A DNA stretch of 64,000 nucleotides from DASPLX01 sp035627375 (lineage in GTDB: Bacteria > Pseudomonadota > Gammaproteobacteria > Burkholderiales > Burkholderiaceae_D). Position numbers and translations under genes: made by a program. Positions within the stretch are counted from its first letter, which is position 1. Every line of letters starts with the position of its first letter. Below the pieces are notes generated by a model that did not search any database, was not told the DNA's origin, and saw nothing but the letters and a program-made list of their open reading frames with translations. The stretch lies in NCBI GenBank assembly GCA_035627375.1, contig DASPLX010000007.1:106463-170462 (forward strand), read 5' to 3'. Positions 42,974-52,474 of this stretch are shown here, piece by piece.

Positions 42974-44014
42974 TCATCCCGGCCGCTCCGCCGCTTCGTA
43001 ACCGAGCGGATTCATGCTTTGCCAACGCCAATGATCGGCGCACATCTCCTCGATGCCGCGCTCCGCTTCCCAACCCAGAAGGCGTTTCGCCAGCGACGGA
43101 TCGGCATAGCAGGCGGCGATATCCCCCGGCCTGCGCGCGGCGATCTCGTAGGGAATGCGGCGGCCGCATGCCGCTTCGAAGGCGCGCACGATTTCCAGCA
43201 CGCTGTAGCCGCGGCCGGTGCCGAGATTGACCGTGAAGCTGTCGGGCGCCGCGAACATGCGGTCGAGCGCGGCCACGTGTCCGCGCGCGAGATCGACCAC
43301 GTGGATGTAGTCGCGCACGCCGGTGCCGTCCGGCGTCGGATAATCGTTGCCGAAGACGGCCAGGCGCTCGCGCCGGCCGGCGGCGACCTGGCTCACGAAC
43401 GGCATCAGATTGTTCGGCACGCCGCGCGGGTCCTCGCCGATCAAGCCGCTGGGATGGGCGCCGCCCGGATTGAAATAGCGCAGCACGCCGATCACCCACG
43501 CGGCATCCGAGCGCAGCAGATCCGACAGCATCTGCTCCACCATCCATTTCGAACGGCCGTAGGGATTGGTCACCGCGAGGCGCGCCGTCTCGGCGATCGG
43601 CACCGATTCCGGATCGCCGTAGACGGTGGCCGACGAGCTGAACAGGAACCGCTTGATGCCCGCATCGGCCAATGCCTGCAGCAAGGCGTTCGTGCCGGCC
43701 ACGTTGTTGTCGAAATACCGCAAGGGACTGGCGACCGACTCTCCGACCGCCTTCAATCCCGCGAAATGGATCGCCGCATCGATGCGATGCTCGCGCAACA
43801 CCATCTTGATCGCGGCGCGGTCGCGCACGTCGGCTTCGTACATCGGGATCTCGCTATCGGTCATCCGCTCGACCCGCGCCAGCGACTGGCGCGAGCTGTT
43901 GCAAAGATTGTCGACGGCGACCACCGCATAATCCGCCTGCAGCAGCTCGAGACAGGTATGGGAGCCGATATAACCGCATGCGCCCGTCACCAGGATGTTT
44001 CTCTTCTTTGGCAT
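42974..44014 (-). CDS. galE: UDP-glucose 4-epimerase
   Basis: Interconverts UDP-glucose and UDP-galactose, supplying precursors for the exopolysaccharide. 346 residues from the ATG at 44014: NAD-binding ILVTGACGYIGSHTCLELL (7-25), AIHFAGLKAVGES, SSSATVYGDP, and the catalytic Y-x3-K in TNPYGRSKWMVEQML. The C-terminal part holds IGEDPRGVPNNLMPFV and GDYPTPDGTGVRDYIHVVDL-type substrate motifs. The open frame extends upstream into the next gene but only as antisense or shadow. It ends before a strong terminator. Confidence 0.96.
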   Translation of the reverse strand: MPKKRNILVTGACGYIGSHTCLELLQADYAVVAVDNLCNSSRQSLARVERMTDSEIPMYEADVRDRAAIKMVLREHRIDAAIHFAGLKAVGESVASPLRYFDNNVAGTNALLQALADAGIKRFLFSSSATVYGDPESVPIAETARLAVTNPYGRSKWMVEQMLSDLLRSDAAWVIGVLRYFNPGGAHPSGLIGEDPRGVPNNLMPFVSQVAAGRRERLAVFGNDYPTPDGTGVRDYIHVVDLARGHVAALDRMFAAPDSFTVNLGTGRGYSVLEIVRAFEAACGRRIPYEIAARRPGDIAACYADPSLAKRLLGWEAERGIEEMCADHWRWQSMNPLGYEAAERPG

Positions 44015-44040
44015 GGATGACCTCGTCGTCCGGTTCGCGC

Positions 44041-45159
44041 TCAAGAAGCCCTGGGCGCATGCGCGCGCGAAAGGCGCTTGACCAGCGCATGCAGCCGGGA
44101 ACGCGTAGCGCGAAACGCCGCCCCGGCCGCCGCCGTCAGCGCGATGTCGGCGTGCCGGATCCGGTGCGCGCGAGAACGATACACGAGCAGGTTGTGCAAG
44201 TCCCGCTTGACGCCCATCAGCATCGTCTTGTAGTCGTATTCCCCCCACAGGAAATGGAATTCCTCGCCGCCGCGGGCGATGCATTCGCAGATCGTGTGAT
44301 AACAGCAAAGGATGCCGAGCCAGTACCGGTCGTAGCGCGGGTCGTGCGCCAGCACGCTCAGGAAGTAATTCCCGCCGGCGCGGAAACCGACGGCGCCGGC
44401 GCATATGCGGCCGTCGATCTCGATGATGCCGGCGATGCCGCGCTCCCTGGCGAGCCGCGCGATGCGCCCGATCTCGTCGTCGGCGATCGCGGAAGCCTTG
44501 TGCTTGCCGGCCATCCTGGCGCGATTGAGCTCGACGACGGCGCGGACCGTCGATTCGTCGATGTCGTCCTCGAGCAGGAAGCGGAATTTCCACGACGGCA
44601 GCTCATCCTGCAATTTCCGCATACGTCGTTTGAAGTGGCGGCGCGTTCCCTTGCTGAGCATCTCGAAATACGCGTCCGCGGAATCCGGCAGCGCCAGGAC
44701 GATGTCTTCCGTATGGCGATGGCGCTGGCGCGGGAACGGCAGCCGGGACGAGCTCCGCTCCGCGGTCTCCACGGCCTTGAAGGCGATCACGGCGGCCGTG
44801 GGATAAGTCGCGAAGACATAGCGGGCAAAACAGGCGACGTCGTCGTCCTCGACGCGCATGACTTCGTTCAGCACCTGGACGCAAGGACCGCGCTGGCGGA
44901 ACAGGAAAATCGCGGCGATCCGTCCGCCGCGGCGCGCGATATAGACGCTGGTGTCGCTGCCGTCGGTATAGACGCGGAACTGCGGCAGCGAGGAATAGAT
45001 GCTTCCATACAGCCGTTCCAGCTCGGGCTCGATGAACGCGGGAACGTCGTTTTCGTAGCAAGAGATGGCGATCTCTTCCAGCGCGGCCGGTTCCGACGCT
45101 ATACGCCGTGCCGGCGGCGCCTCCATCGAACGGGTCGCGGCCGCAGCCGTCCGCTCCAT
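44041..45159 (-). CDS. GNAT-fold acyltransferase (Acetyltransf_6/BcsL-CelD type)
   Basis: A 372-residue cytoplasmic protein. The ATG at 45159 follows a near-perfect AAGGAGAC. The second half has the layout of the FemAB/GNAT-type domain found in cellulose- and exopolysaccharide-associated proteins: DAYFEMLSKGTRRHFKRRMRKL, FRFLLEDDIDESTVRAVVEL, GRICAGAVGFRAGGNYFLSVLAHDPRY, and FHFLWGEYDYKTMLMGVKRDL near the end. It probably transfers an acyl or aminoacyl group, perhaps modifying the polysaccharide. Donor and acceptor cannot be told. It lies between galE and wzc on the same strand. Confidence 0.75.
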   Translation of the reverse strand: MERTAAAATRSMEAPPARRIASEPAALEEIAISCYENDVPAFIEPELERLYGSIYSSLPQFRVYTDGSDTSVYIARRGGRIAAIFLFRQRGPCVQVLNEVMRVEDDDVACFARYVFATYPTAAVIAFKAVETAERSSSRLPFPRQRHRHTEDIVLALPDSADAYFEMLSKGTRRHFKRRMRKLQDELPSWKFRFLLEDDIDESTVRAVVELNRARMAGKHKASAIADDEIGRIARLARERGIAGIIEIDGRICAGAVGFRAGGNYFLSVLAHDPRYDRYWLGILCCYHTICECIARGGEEFHFLWGEYDYKTMLMGVKRDLHNLLVYRSRAHRIRHADIALTAAAGAAFRATRSRLHALVKRLSRAHAPRAS

Positions 45160-45216
45160 CGCTGTCTCCTTGATCGTGTCGGGAGGCCGTCGATTTCCGC
45201 CGCGCACGCGTCGCGA

Positions 45217-47484
45217 TCAGTTCGGCGCGGCCTCGATCAATTGATGGTCGTGCAGCAAGTACTGGGTATGGCGATACTTGCCGTACCGGTAACCGTAGCC
45301 GTAGCGGCCGGGCCGGACCTGGATATCGTTGAACACGATGCCCTTGGGCGCCAGTCCCGCCTGATGCAACCGCTTGACCGCTTCCGATATCTCGCCCGGC
45401 GAGGTGACGCCGGCGCGCGTCATCACATAGATCGATCCGGCGTGGGCGCCGATGATCAGGGTGTCCGCGACCGGCAGGATCGGCGCCGCGTCGATCAGCA
45501 CCATGTCGTAGCCGGACGACAAGGCTTTCAGGATCGCTTCCAGGTTGGGATGCAGCAGCAGCTCGGACGGATTCGGCGGCAGGCTGCCGGTCGAGATGAA
45601 ATCCATGTTTTCCATCACGCCGCGATGGATGATTTGGTCGAGCCGGCGGCTGCCGACGATGCAGTCCGACAAGCCGCCCTGGCGGCCGAGCTCGAAATAG
45701 CGGTGCAGATGGCCGTTGCGGAAATCGGCGTCGATCAGGATCACGCGCTTGCCGCTGGCGGCCTGGATCGCCGCCAGGTTGACCGAGACGAAGGTCTTGC
45801 CCATGCCGGGCGTCGGCCCGGCGATCAGGACGATATTGTTCTTCGCATGTCCCATCTGGTGCTGCAGCGCCGCCCGGAACGTGCGCAGGCTCTCGATCGC
45901 GATGTCGGTCGACGATACGCGCGCCAGCAAGGGCAGCCGCTTGGCGTTGGAGGCGATCTCGTCGAACATGTCTTGCTGGGTCTTGCTGTGCGGGATCGTC
46001 GCGTAGACCGGCAGGCCGAGCATTTTCTCGAGTTCCGCGGCATCGTCGATGCCGCCGCGCAGCGCCTTGCGCACGAACGCCGCCACGATGCCGAGGAACA
46101 GGCCGAGCAGGAACGCGATCGCGATGATCTTCGGACGATCCGGCGTGACCGGCTTCTCCGGGGTCATGGCGGCATCGACCAGCCGCACGTTGCTGCCCTT
46201 GCCCGCCGTGATCACGCGCAACTGCTGCGCGGTATTGAGCAGCGCGGTATACAGTTCGGTGTTGACCTTCACGTCGCGCGACAGGCGCAGGATGTCCTGT
46301 TCCAGCAGCGGCAGGGTCTTGATATGGTCGTTCACGCGCCGGATTTCGGCGCTGATCGCGCGGATCTGCTCGTCCACCGCCATCACCGCCGGATGCGCCG
46401 TCGTGAAACGGCCCAGCAGCTCGGTGCGCTTTTGCTCCAGGTCGATGCGCTTGAGCTTGGCGGCGGCCGCCTGCTGCAGGCTCAGCTTCGCTTCCTCGCC
46501 CAGATCGATGGTGCCGTGCGTGTTGCGGAACTGGTTGAGCTGCGCCTCGGACTGCTCCAACTGCTGCTTGAGTTCCGGCAGCTGCTTGTTCAGGTTGGCG
46601 AGCGCCTTGCCGGCCTCCTCGGTCTTGCGCTCCGCGTTCTGCCGCACGTATTCCTTGCCGATCTCGTTGAGCACGCTGCTGATGACGGCCGGGTCCCGGC
46701 CCTGCAAGGTGGCCACGATGACGCCGGATTGCTTGCCTTGCTCGGACACCGACAGGCGCCGCTGGATATCCTCGATCGTCGCCAGCCGCGAGTGGCGGGT
46801 CATGTAGAACTGCGCTCCCGGCTTGGCGTCGATCCGCTCCACCTTCAATTCGACGGCGCCGTAATCGGTTTGCGCGGTCAGCGGCGCGCCGATCTTGCCG
46901 CGCAGGTCGATGTCCGCGTCCTCGTCCTGCAGGCGGTATTGGCCGCCGCCCTCGGCGGTCAGGACGAAGCGGCGATTGAGGAGCGCATCGGGCACGTTGA
47001 AACTCGATACCTCCATGCGTTCGGCGCCCCAGGCATAGCCGCCGTATCCGAACAGGCCGGGCGTGGAAATCTCTTTCGAGCGCGCCGCGAGCCAGCCGCC
47101 GACGACCGGGAAATACTTCGGCCGCACCGTGACGTACAGCCGCAGGTTGTCGATCGCCCGCGACACCACCAGCCGCGAGCGCAGCAATTCCATTTCCGCC
47201 GTCGCCGCCGTCTTGTAGTCGAACAGCGAATTCATCTCGCCGAGGATGTTCTTCGTATCCTTGTTGCTGCTTTCCTCGACATGCACCATCAGATTCGTCT
47301 CGTAGACGGGCTTCGCGAGGAAGGCATAACCGATGCCGCCGAGCGTCACGCTCAAGGCGATCGCCAGCACCAGGATGCGGTGATCCAGGATGGTGTCGAT
47401 ATAGCTGCGGATATCGGTTTCCTCGTCCTGCGGCGCGGCGGCAGGACCGGGAAGCTGGAGTGCGGGATTCATCGGTTCGCTCAT
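45217..47484 (-). CDS. Polysaccharide co-polymerase / tyrosine autokinase (Wzc-type)
   Basis: A 755-residue inner-membrane protein that controls chain length and export. It has a Wzz-like periplasmic domain between two membrane helices (about 35-55 and 440-460) with a long coiled coil (about 270-400). The cytoplasmic BY-kinase has Walker A GPTPGMGKTFVSVNL (about 553-567), Walker A' VILIDADFRNGHLHRYF and Walker B MVLIDAAP. The autophosphorylation tail is rich in tyrosine (RYGYGYRYGKYRHTQY). Its ATG overlaps the stop of the export-protein gene. No cognate Wzb phosphatase gene is nearby. Confidence 0.94.
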   Translation of the reverse strand: MSEPMNPALQLPGPAAAPQDEETDIRSYIDTILDHRILVLAIALSVTLGGIGYAFLAKPVYETNLMVHVEESSNKDTKNILGEMNSLFDYKTAATAEMELLRSRLVVSRAIDNLRLYVTVRPKYFPVVGGWLAARSKEISTPGLFGYGGYAWGAERMEVSSFNVPDALLNRRFVLTAEGGGQYRLQDEDADIDLRGKIGAPLTAQTDYGAVELKVERIDAKPGAQFYMTRHSRLATIEDIQRRLSVSEQGKQSGVIVATLQGRDPAVISSVLNEIGKEYVRQNAERKTEEAGKALANLNKQLPELKQQLEQSEAQLNQFRNTHGTIDLGEEAKLSLQQAAAAKLKRIDLEQKRTELLGRFTTAHPAVMAVDEQIRAISAEIRRVNDHIKTLPLLEQDILRLSRDVKVNTELYTALLNTAQQLRVITAGKGSNVRLVDAAMTPEKPVTPDRPKIIAIAFLLGLFLGIVAAFVRKALRGGIDDAAELEKMLGLPVYATIPHSKTQQDMFDEIASNAKRLPLLARVSSTDIAIESLRTFRAALQHQMGHAKNNIVLIAGPTPGMGKTFVSVNLAAIQAASGKRVILIDADFRNGHLHRYFELGRQGGLSDCIVGSRRLDQIIHRGVMENMDFISTGSLPPNPSELLLHPNLEAILKALSSGYDMVLIDAAPILPVADTLIIGAHAGSIYVMTRAGVTSPGEISEAVKRLHQAGLAPKGIVFNDIQVRPGRYGYGYRYGKYRHTQYLLHDHQLIEAAPN

Positions 47485-48644
47485 CTGCCGGTCTGGATGT
47501 TGTTGCCGGTCTGGACCACCTGCGTCAGGGCGCTCGGGAAGATCAGGCTGATGACGCGGTGCCAGGTCGCCAGCGGCGCGGCGTCGACATAGACGACGTC
47601 CTGCGGCTTCAATTCGAATTCCTGCGCCACCGCGAGGCCCGCCGGCGTGCGCGCGTTGAGGTGATAGACGATCGGTTCCTTCGCGGTCGCGTTGCGGATG
47701 ACGTAGACCTGGCGTCCGTCGCCGGTCTGCGGATTGATGCCGCCGGCCTCGCCGAGCGCCTCGTTCAGGGTCAGGCGGCCGTTGCGCATCTGCAGGGCGC
47801 GCGGCGTGACCACTTCACCGGTGACGAATACCTTGGTGTCGTCGCGCGAGCCGACCCGCACCACGTCGCCGTTGCTCAGCATGATGCTGGCCGGATTCTT
47901 TCCGTTCTGCATCAGCTGCATGAGGTTGATCCGATAATGCTTGCCTTCGCGCGTGATCGCCACCTCGCTCTGGTCGGCGCTAGGGGTCATGCCGCCGGCC
48001 CGGTTGATCGCCTCCATCAGCGTCATGGGAATGTCGGTGATGGGCACCAGTCCCGGCGACTTCACTTCGCCGTCGATATAGACGCGCTTGCTGCGATAGG
48101 ACTGGACGCGCAACGTGATGTCGGGATTGCGGATATAGCGCGCCAGCCTGCTCGCCAGCGCATTGCGCGCCTGCGCCTCGGTGAGGCCGGCCACCTTCAT
48201 GGCGCCCGCGAACGGGAATTGGATGACGCCGGCGTGATCGACCACGAAACCGCCCGGCGTGGTGCCGGCGTTGTCCACTCCGCCCGCCGGCAGGGCGACG
48301 TTGTCGCGCGACGCCGTCAATTCCGGATGATCCCAGACGACGATCGACAGGATGTCGCCGGGCTGGATGCTGTACGGCGCCGGTCCGGCGACCAGCTTGC
48401 TGATGTCCTGGGTGTTTTCCCTGCGCCTGGCTTCCCGCTCCTGCTTCACGAGTTCGGCGGTGATGGTCTTCATGACCGGCTTGGCGTCCGAGGCGAACGG
48501 CATGGACGACGACGACGATACGCCCGAGGACTCGGCGACATCGCTGAAATGCATGCCCGGCGACATCCCGGCGCACGCAACCAACCACGGCATGACGGCA
48601 AGCGCGAAGAACGACTTCCAGCGTGCGCGAAAAAATTGATGCAT
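47481..48644 (-). CDS. Outer-membrane polysaccharide export lipoprotein (Wza/OPX type)
   Basis: A 387-residue lipoprotein: signal MHQFFRARWKSFFALAVMPWLVAC with lipobox Cys at residue 24. The poly-export domain YSIQPGDILSIVVWDHPELT follows (about 100-119), then SLBB-type repeats containing RVYIDGEVKSPGLVPITD and KVFVTGEVVTPRALQM. It forms the outer-membrane channel for the exopolysaccharide and contacts the Wzc-type protein encoded next (4-nt overlap). It is the first gene of the minus-strand operon. Confidence 0.93.
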   Translation of the reverse strand: MHQFFRARWKSFFALAVMPWLVACAGMSPGMHFSDVAESSGVSSSSSMPFASDAKPVMKTITAELVKQEREARRRENTQDISKLVAGPAPYSIQPGDILSIVVWDHPELTASRDNVALPAGGVDNAGTTPGGFVVDHAGVIQFPFAGAMKVAGLTEAQARNALASRLARYIRNPDITLRVQSYRSKRVYIDGEVKSPGLVPITDIPMTLMEAINRAGGMTPSADQSEVAITREGKHYRINLMQLMQNGKNPASIMLSNGDVVRVGSRDDTKVFVTGEVVTPRALQMRNGRLTLNEALGEAGGINPQTGDGRQVYVIRNATAKEPIVYHLNARTPAGLAVAQEFELKPQDVVYVDAAPLATWHRVISLIFPSALTQVVQTGNNIQTGR

Positions 48645-48713
48645 AGACCCGCTCCGATCCGAAACTGAGTCGTTTCAAGATACGTGAGGAGCGAGGCTAT
48701 GTTTTGACGCGGC

Positions 48714-48740
48714 TCATGTCCGTCCCCATTGCGGACATGA
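48714..48740 (-). promoter_or_regulatory. Inverted repeat upstream of the wza-type gene
   Basis: TCATGTCCG (48714-48722) and CGGACATGA (48732-48740) form a perfect 9-bp dyad separated by 9 bp, 70 bp before the ATG of the export gene. It may be a regulator binding site. A second hairpin, TTTTTCC...GGAAAAA (48754-48772), lies next to the stop codon of the ABC permease gene and may act as its terminator. Confidence 0.45.
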
Positions 48741-48773
48741 CGGACGACAAGACTTTTTCCGATCAGGAAAAAT

Positions 48774-51284
48774 TCAAGCTTCGCGCAGGCTCTGCAAGGG
48801 CGGCGCGGACAGAACGTTGCGCAAGCCGATCCAGCCGCCCAGCAACGCGCAAGCGACGCCCACCGTGATGCCGGCGATCCAGGCCGCCGGATGGAAGATC
48901 CATTCGAAGTTGAATACCTGTCGCGCGAGCACGGCGCCGACGGCGGCGGCGCCGCTGGCGGCGAGCATGCCGGCAAGCGCGCCGACCAGCGAGAATTCTA
49001 TCCACTGGGCGCGCGACAATTGCTTGCGGGTGGCGCCGAGCGCGCGCATCAGGGCGGCTTCGCGCGTCCGCTCGGCCTGGGTCGCCACCAGGGCCGCGTA
49101 CAGAACGAGCACGCCGGCCGCCAGGGCGAACAGGAACAGGAATTCGACGGCGGTCACGACCTGGTCGATGACGTTCTGGACCTGCCTGAGCATGCCGCCG
49201 ACGTCGACGATCGTGAGATTCGGGAAATCCCGCGCCAGGCGGTTGGCGAAATCGCGCTGTTCCTCCGGCAAGTGAAATGCCGTGATCCAGGTCTGGGGCG
49301 CATCCTCCATCAGGGAAGGATTGAGGATGACGAAGAAATTGACGCGCATCGATCCCCAGTCGAGCTTGCGCAGGCTCGTGATCGGCGCGGCGACGCGCTG
49401 GCCGGCGACGTCGAAGACGAGGCGATCGCCGAGCTTCAGACCGAGCGTCTTGGCCAAACCTTCCTCCACCGAAGCCTCCGGCTTGCGGTTGTCCAGCCAG
49501 CGGCCGGACGCGATCTGGTTCTGCGGCGGCATGCCACTCATCGCCGACAGGTTGAACTCGCGGTCCACCAGGCGCTTGGCGCGATCTTCCGCATAACTGT
49601 CGACGGTGATCCGGCGCTCGTTCACTTGCACCAGGCGGCCGCGGATCATCGGATAGAGCTGCGGCGCGGCAACGCCCACCTGCTTCAGGCGCGTCTCGAT
49701 CTCCTCCTTCTGGTCGGGCTGGATATTGATGACGAAGCGGTTCGGCGCGTCGGGCGGCGTCGACTGGCGCCAGGCATCGATCAGTTCGCCGCGTATCACC
49801 GTCAGCAGCAGCAAGGCCATCAGACCGAGCGCGAGCGCCACGGTCTGCGCCACCACCGCTCCCGGCCGGCGCTGCAAGGCGCCGAGCGCGAAATGCCAGC
49901 TCGGCCAGCGCGCGCCGGACAACATGCGGCGCATGGCCGGCCCCAGCTTCAGACACAACCACGCCACCAGCGCGAACAAGGCGAGCCCGCCGCCGAATCC
50001 GGCCGCCGTCAGCATGCCGAGCTTCAGATCGCCGGCCTGCCATAGCAGGAGCCCGATGAATGCGGCAAGGCCCAGCCCGTAGGTCGTGGCGGCGAGCGGC
50101 TTGGGCGGCGTCTGCTCGCGCCGGATGACGCGGTTGTGCGGCACGTTGGCGAGCTGCAGCACCGGCGGCAGGGCGAAGCCGAGCAACAGGATCATGCCGG
50201 TCGCCAGGCCTTGCCACACGGGCGCGATGCCGGGGGCCGGCAAGTCCGCGCCGACCAGGGAGCCAAGCCATTCGAGCAGGACGAAATGCGAGGCGTAACC
50301 GAGGACCACGCCGAGGCCGCTGCCTGCCAGGCCGACCAGCAGGAATTCGCTCAGATACAAGGCGGCGACGTCGCGCTGGCGCAGCCCGAGGCAGCGCAGC
50401 ATCGCGCAAGCGTCGATATGGCGCAGCATGAAACGGCGCGCCGCCATCGCCACCGCCACCGCCGCCAGCATGGCCGACATGAGGCTGACCAGCGACAGGA
50501 AGCGCTCGGCGCGGTCGAGCGTGGCCCGCATCTCCGGGCGGCCCGATTCGAGCGATTCGAGACGGATGCCGCGCAGGTTTTCCTTCTCGATGCGCTTTTC
50601 GCCCCAGCGCGCGAATGCCGCGCTCCGTTCCGGCTTGCCGGCCGCCAGCAGGCGATATGTGACGCGCGAGCCGTTCTGCACCAGTTGCGTGGCCGGCAGG
50701 TCGGACAGCGGCAGCATCACCCGCGGCGCCAGGCTCATGAAGTTGGCGCCGCGATCCGGTTCGGCGGCGATCAGCGCGGCGACGCGGAACGTCTTGTCGC
50801 CGAGCCTCAGTTCGCCGCCCACCCGCAGGTCGAGCGCGCCGAGCAGATCGGGATCGACCCAGACCGTGCCAGCCGCCGGGATGTCGGGCGCGGCGCCGGC
50901 CTCCCCATCCTGGCGCGTTGCGATCTTCACCCGGCCGCGCAGGGGATAGCCGGGCGAGACCGCCTTGATCGCGGCCAGGCGCGCGACGGATTGCTCGCCT
51001 TCGCCGGCGATCGCCATGCTCGGAAAGGAAACGGTTTCCGCCAGCGTCAAACCGAGCCGCTGCGCTTCCTGGCGCCAGGCGGGATCGAGCGGCTGGTCGG
51101 CGCCGACCACCACGTCCGCCCCCAGCAATTGATGGGCGTCGCGGTTCAATGCCGCGCGCATGCGATCGGCGAAGAAACCGACCGACGTCAACGCGGCGAC
51201 CGCGACGATCAGCGCCACGATCAGAAAACGCAGCTCTCCGGAGCGCCAGTCGCGCCATGTCATGCGCAAGGATTGAAGCAGCAT
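48774..51284 (-). CDS. Large FtsX-like ABC transporter permease (YbbP type)
   Basis: An 836-residue inner-membrane protein. It has an N-terminal helix (RFLIVALIVAVAALTSVGFF), a large periplasmic domain, and a first FtsX core of helices around 260-420. A second periplasmic part and a last FtsX domain follow (about 690-830, with LRQVQNVIDQVVTAVEFLFLFALAAGVLVLYAALVATQAERTREAALMRALGA split over helix and coupling motif). Such permeases work with an LolD/YbbA-like ATPase, which is not adjacent here. They are thought to extract lipids or lipoproteins or drive periplasmic mechanics. Divergence from family length is nil. Confidence 0.88.
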   Translation of the reverse strand: MLLQSLRMTWRDWRSGELRFLIVALIVAVAALTSVGFFADRMRAALNRDAHQLLGADVVVGADQPLDPAWRQEAQRLGLTLAETVSFPSMAIAGEGEQSVARLAAIKAVSPGYPLRGRVKIATRQDGEAGAAPDIPAAGTVWVDPDLLGALDLRVGGELRLGDKTFRVAALIAAEPDRGANFMSLAPRVMLPLSDLPATQLVQNGSRVTYRLLAAGKPERSAAFARWGEKRIEKENLRGIRLESLESGRPEMRATLDRAERFLSLVSLMSAMLAAVAVAMAARRFMLRHIDACAMLRCLGLRQRDVAALYLSEFLLVGLAGSGLGVVLGYASHFVLLEWLGSLVGADLPAPGIAPVWQGLATGMILLLGFALPPVLQLANVPHNRVIRREQTPPKPLAATTYGLGLAAFIGLLLWQAGDLKLGMLTAAGFGGGLALFALVAWLCLKLGPAMRRMLSGARWPSWHFALGALQRRPGAVVAQTVALALGLMALLLLTVIRGELIDAWRQSTPPDAPNRFVINIQPDQKEEIETRLKQVGVAAPQLYPMIRGRLVQVNERRITVDSYAEDRAKRLVDREFNLSAMSGMPPQNQIASGRWLDNRKPEASVEEGLAKTLGLKLGDRLVFDVAGQRVAAPITSLRKLDWGSMRVNFFVILNPSLMEDAPQTWITAFHLPEEQRDFANRLARDFPNLTIVDVGGMLRQVQNVIDQVVTAVEFLFLFALAAGVLVLYAALVATQAERTREAALMRALGATRKQLSRAQWIEFSLVGALAGMLAASGAAAVGAVLARQVFNFEWIFHPAAWIAGITVGVACALLGGWIGLRNVLSAPPLQSLREA

Positions 51285-51373
51285 CGCAATACGGCCTTTC
51301 GGGTGGGCGGCGCGGCGGACAGGGCCGCGTCGGTTGGGTCTTCCAGGGGTTTTCCGGTTCGCCGCGGGCGCCG

Positions 51374-52399
51374 TCAGGCGTCGGCGCGGCGGGCGAAGAA
51401 GGCGTCGACCTCGTCGAGATACTTCCGCTTTTCCTCCGGCGGCAGGAAGGCCGCTTCGAAGCTATTGCACGCAAGCTGCCGGGCGTGCCGCGACTCCAGC
51501 GGCAAGGCCTCGAAGGTCTCGATGAAGTTCTGGTTGAGATAGCCGCCGAAATACGCCGGATCGTCCGAATTCACGGTCGCCGCCAATCCGGCATCCAGCA
51601 ATTGCCGGAGATTGTGATCGGCCATCCGGTCGAAGACGCGCAGCTTGATGTTCGACAACGGGCATACGGTCAAGGGAATCCGGTCGCGCGCCAGCCGCTC
51701 GGTCAGCGCCCGGTCTTCGAGGCAGCGCACGCCATGATCGATCCGCTCGACATGCAGCACGTCGAGCGCGGCCTCGATGTAGGCCGGCGGCCCCTCTTCC
51801 CCCGCATGCGCGACGAGATGGAAGCCGAGCTCGCGGCAGCGCGCGAAGACGCGGGCGAATTTCTCCGGCGGATGTCCGCGTTCCGAGGAATCGAGGCCGA
51901 CGCCGATGAATTTCGAACGGTGCGGCAAGGCTTCCTCCAGAGTGGCGAAGGCATCTTCCTCGGACAGATGGCGCAGGAAGCACAGGATCAGCGCGGTACT
52001 GATGCCCCATTTCGAGCGGGCATCGCGCAACGCCCGATGGATGCCGTCGATCGCCGTGGCGAACGGCACGCCGCGCGCCGTGTGGGTCTGAGGGTCGAAG
52101 AAGATTTCCGCGTGGCGCACGTTGTCCGCGTGCGCCCGCCGCAGGTAGGCCATCGTCATATCGTAGAAATCCTGCTCCTGCAGCAAGACGCTGGCGCCGG
52201 CGTAATAGATATCGAGAAAGGATTGCAGATCCGTGAATGCATAGGCGCGCCGCAATTCGTCGACCGAACCGTAGGCCAGCGCGACGCCGTTGCGCCGGGC
52301 CAGCTCGAAAATCAGCTCGGGTTCCAGCGAACCCTCGATATGAATGTGGAGTTCGGCTTTCGGCATCTCCTGCAAGATGGCGCGTAGCGAAGCAAGCAT
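51374..52399 (-). CDS. Adenosine deaminase family enzyme, adenine-deaminase type
   Basis: A 341-residue metal-dependent amidohydrolase of purine salvage. Zn ligands are in KAELHIHIEGSLEPEL (H-x-H), VAHAGEEG (catalytic His and Glu) and NSDDPAYFGG (catalytic Asp pair). Segments such as DLQSFLDIYYAGASVLL and HAEIFFDPQTHTARGV are those of the bacterial subgroup that deaminates adenine rather than adenosine. This substrate preference is by similarity from memory. GAGG precedes the ATG. It lies 89 bp upstream of the FtsX-like gene on the same strand. Confidence 0.88.
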   Translation of the reverse strand: MLASLRAILQEMPKAELHIHIEGSLEPELIFELARRNGVALAYGSVDELRRAYAFTDLQSFLDIYYAGASVLLQEQDFYDMTMAYLRRAHADNVRHAEIFFDPQTHTARGVPFATAIDGIHRALRDARSKWGISTALILCFLRHLSEEDAFATLEEALPHRSKFIGVGLDSSERGHPPEKFARVFARCRELGFHLVAHAGEEGPPAYIEAALDVLHVERIDHGVRCLEDRALTERLARDRIPLTVCPLSNIKLRVFDRMADHNLRQLLDAGLAATVNSDDPAYFGGYLNQNFIETFEALPLESRHARQLACNSFEAAFLPPEEKRKYLDEVDAFFARRADA

Positions 52400-52474
52400 C
52401 GTCGTTCCTCTGTTGAGCGATGGGATTGACGCATTTTACGACCAAAACGGCGGATTGATCCGGAAGCAAGCAGC

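Noticed and set aside
43978..47592. A 1204-codon open frame on the plus strand opposite galE, GNAT and wzc
   Set aside because: Antisense shadow; the minus-strand genes have intact catalytic motifs and ribosome-binding sites.
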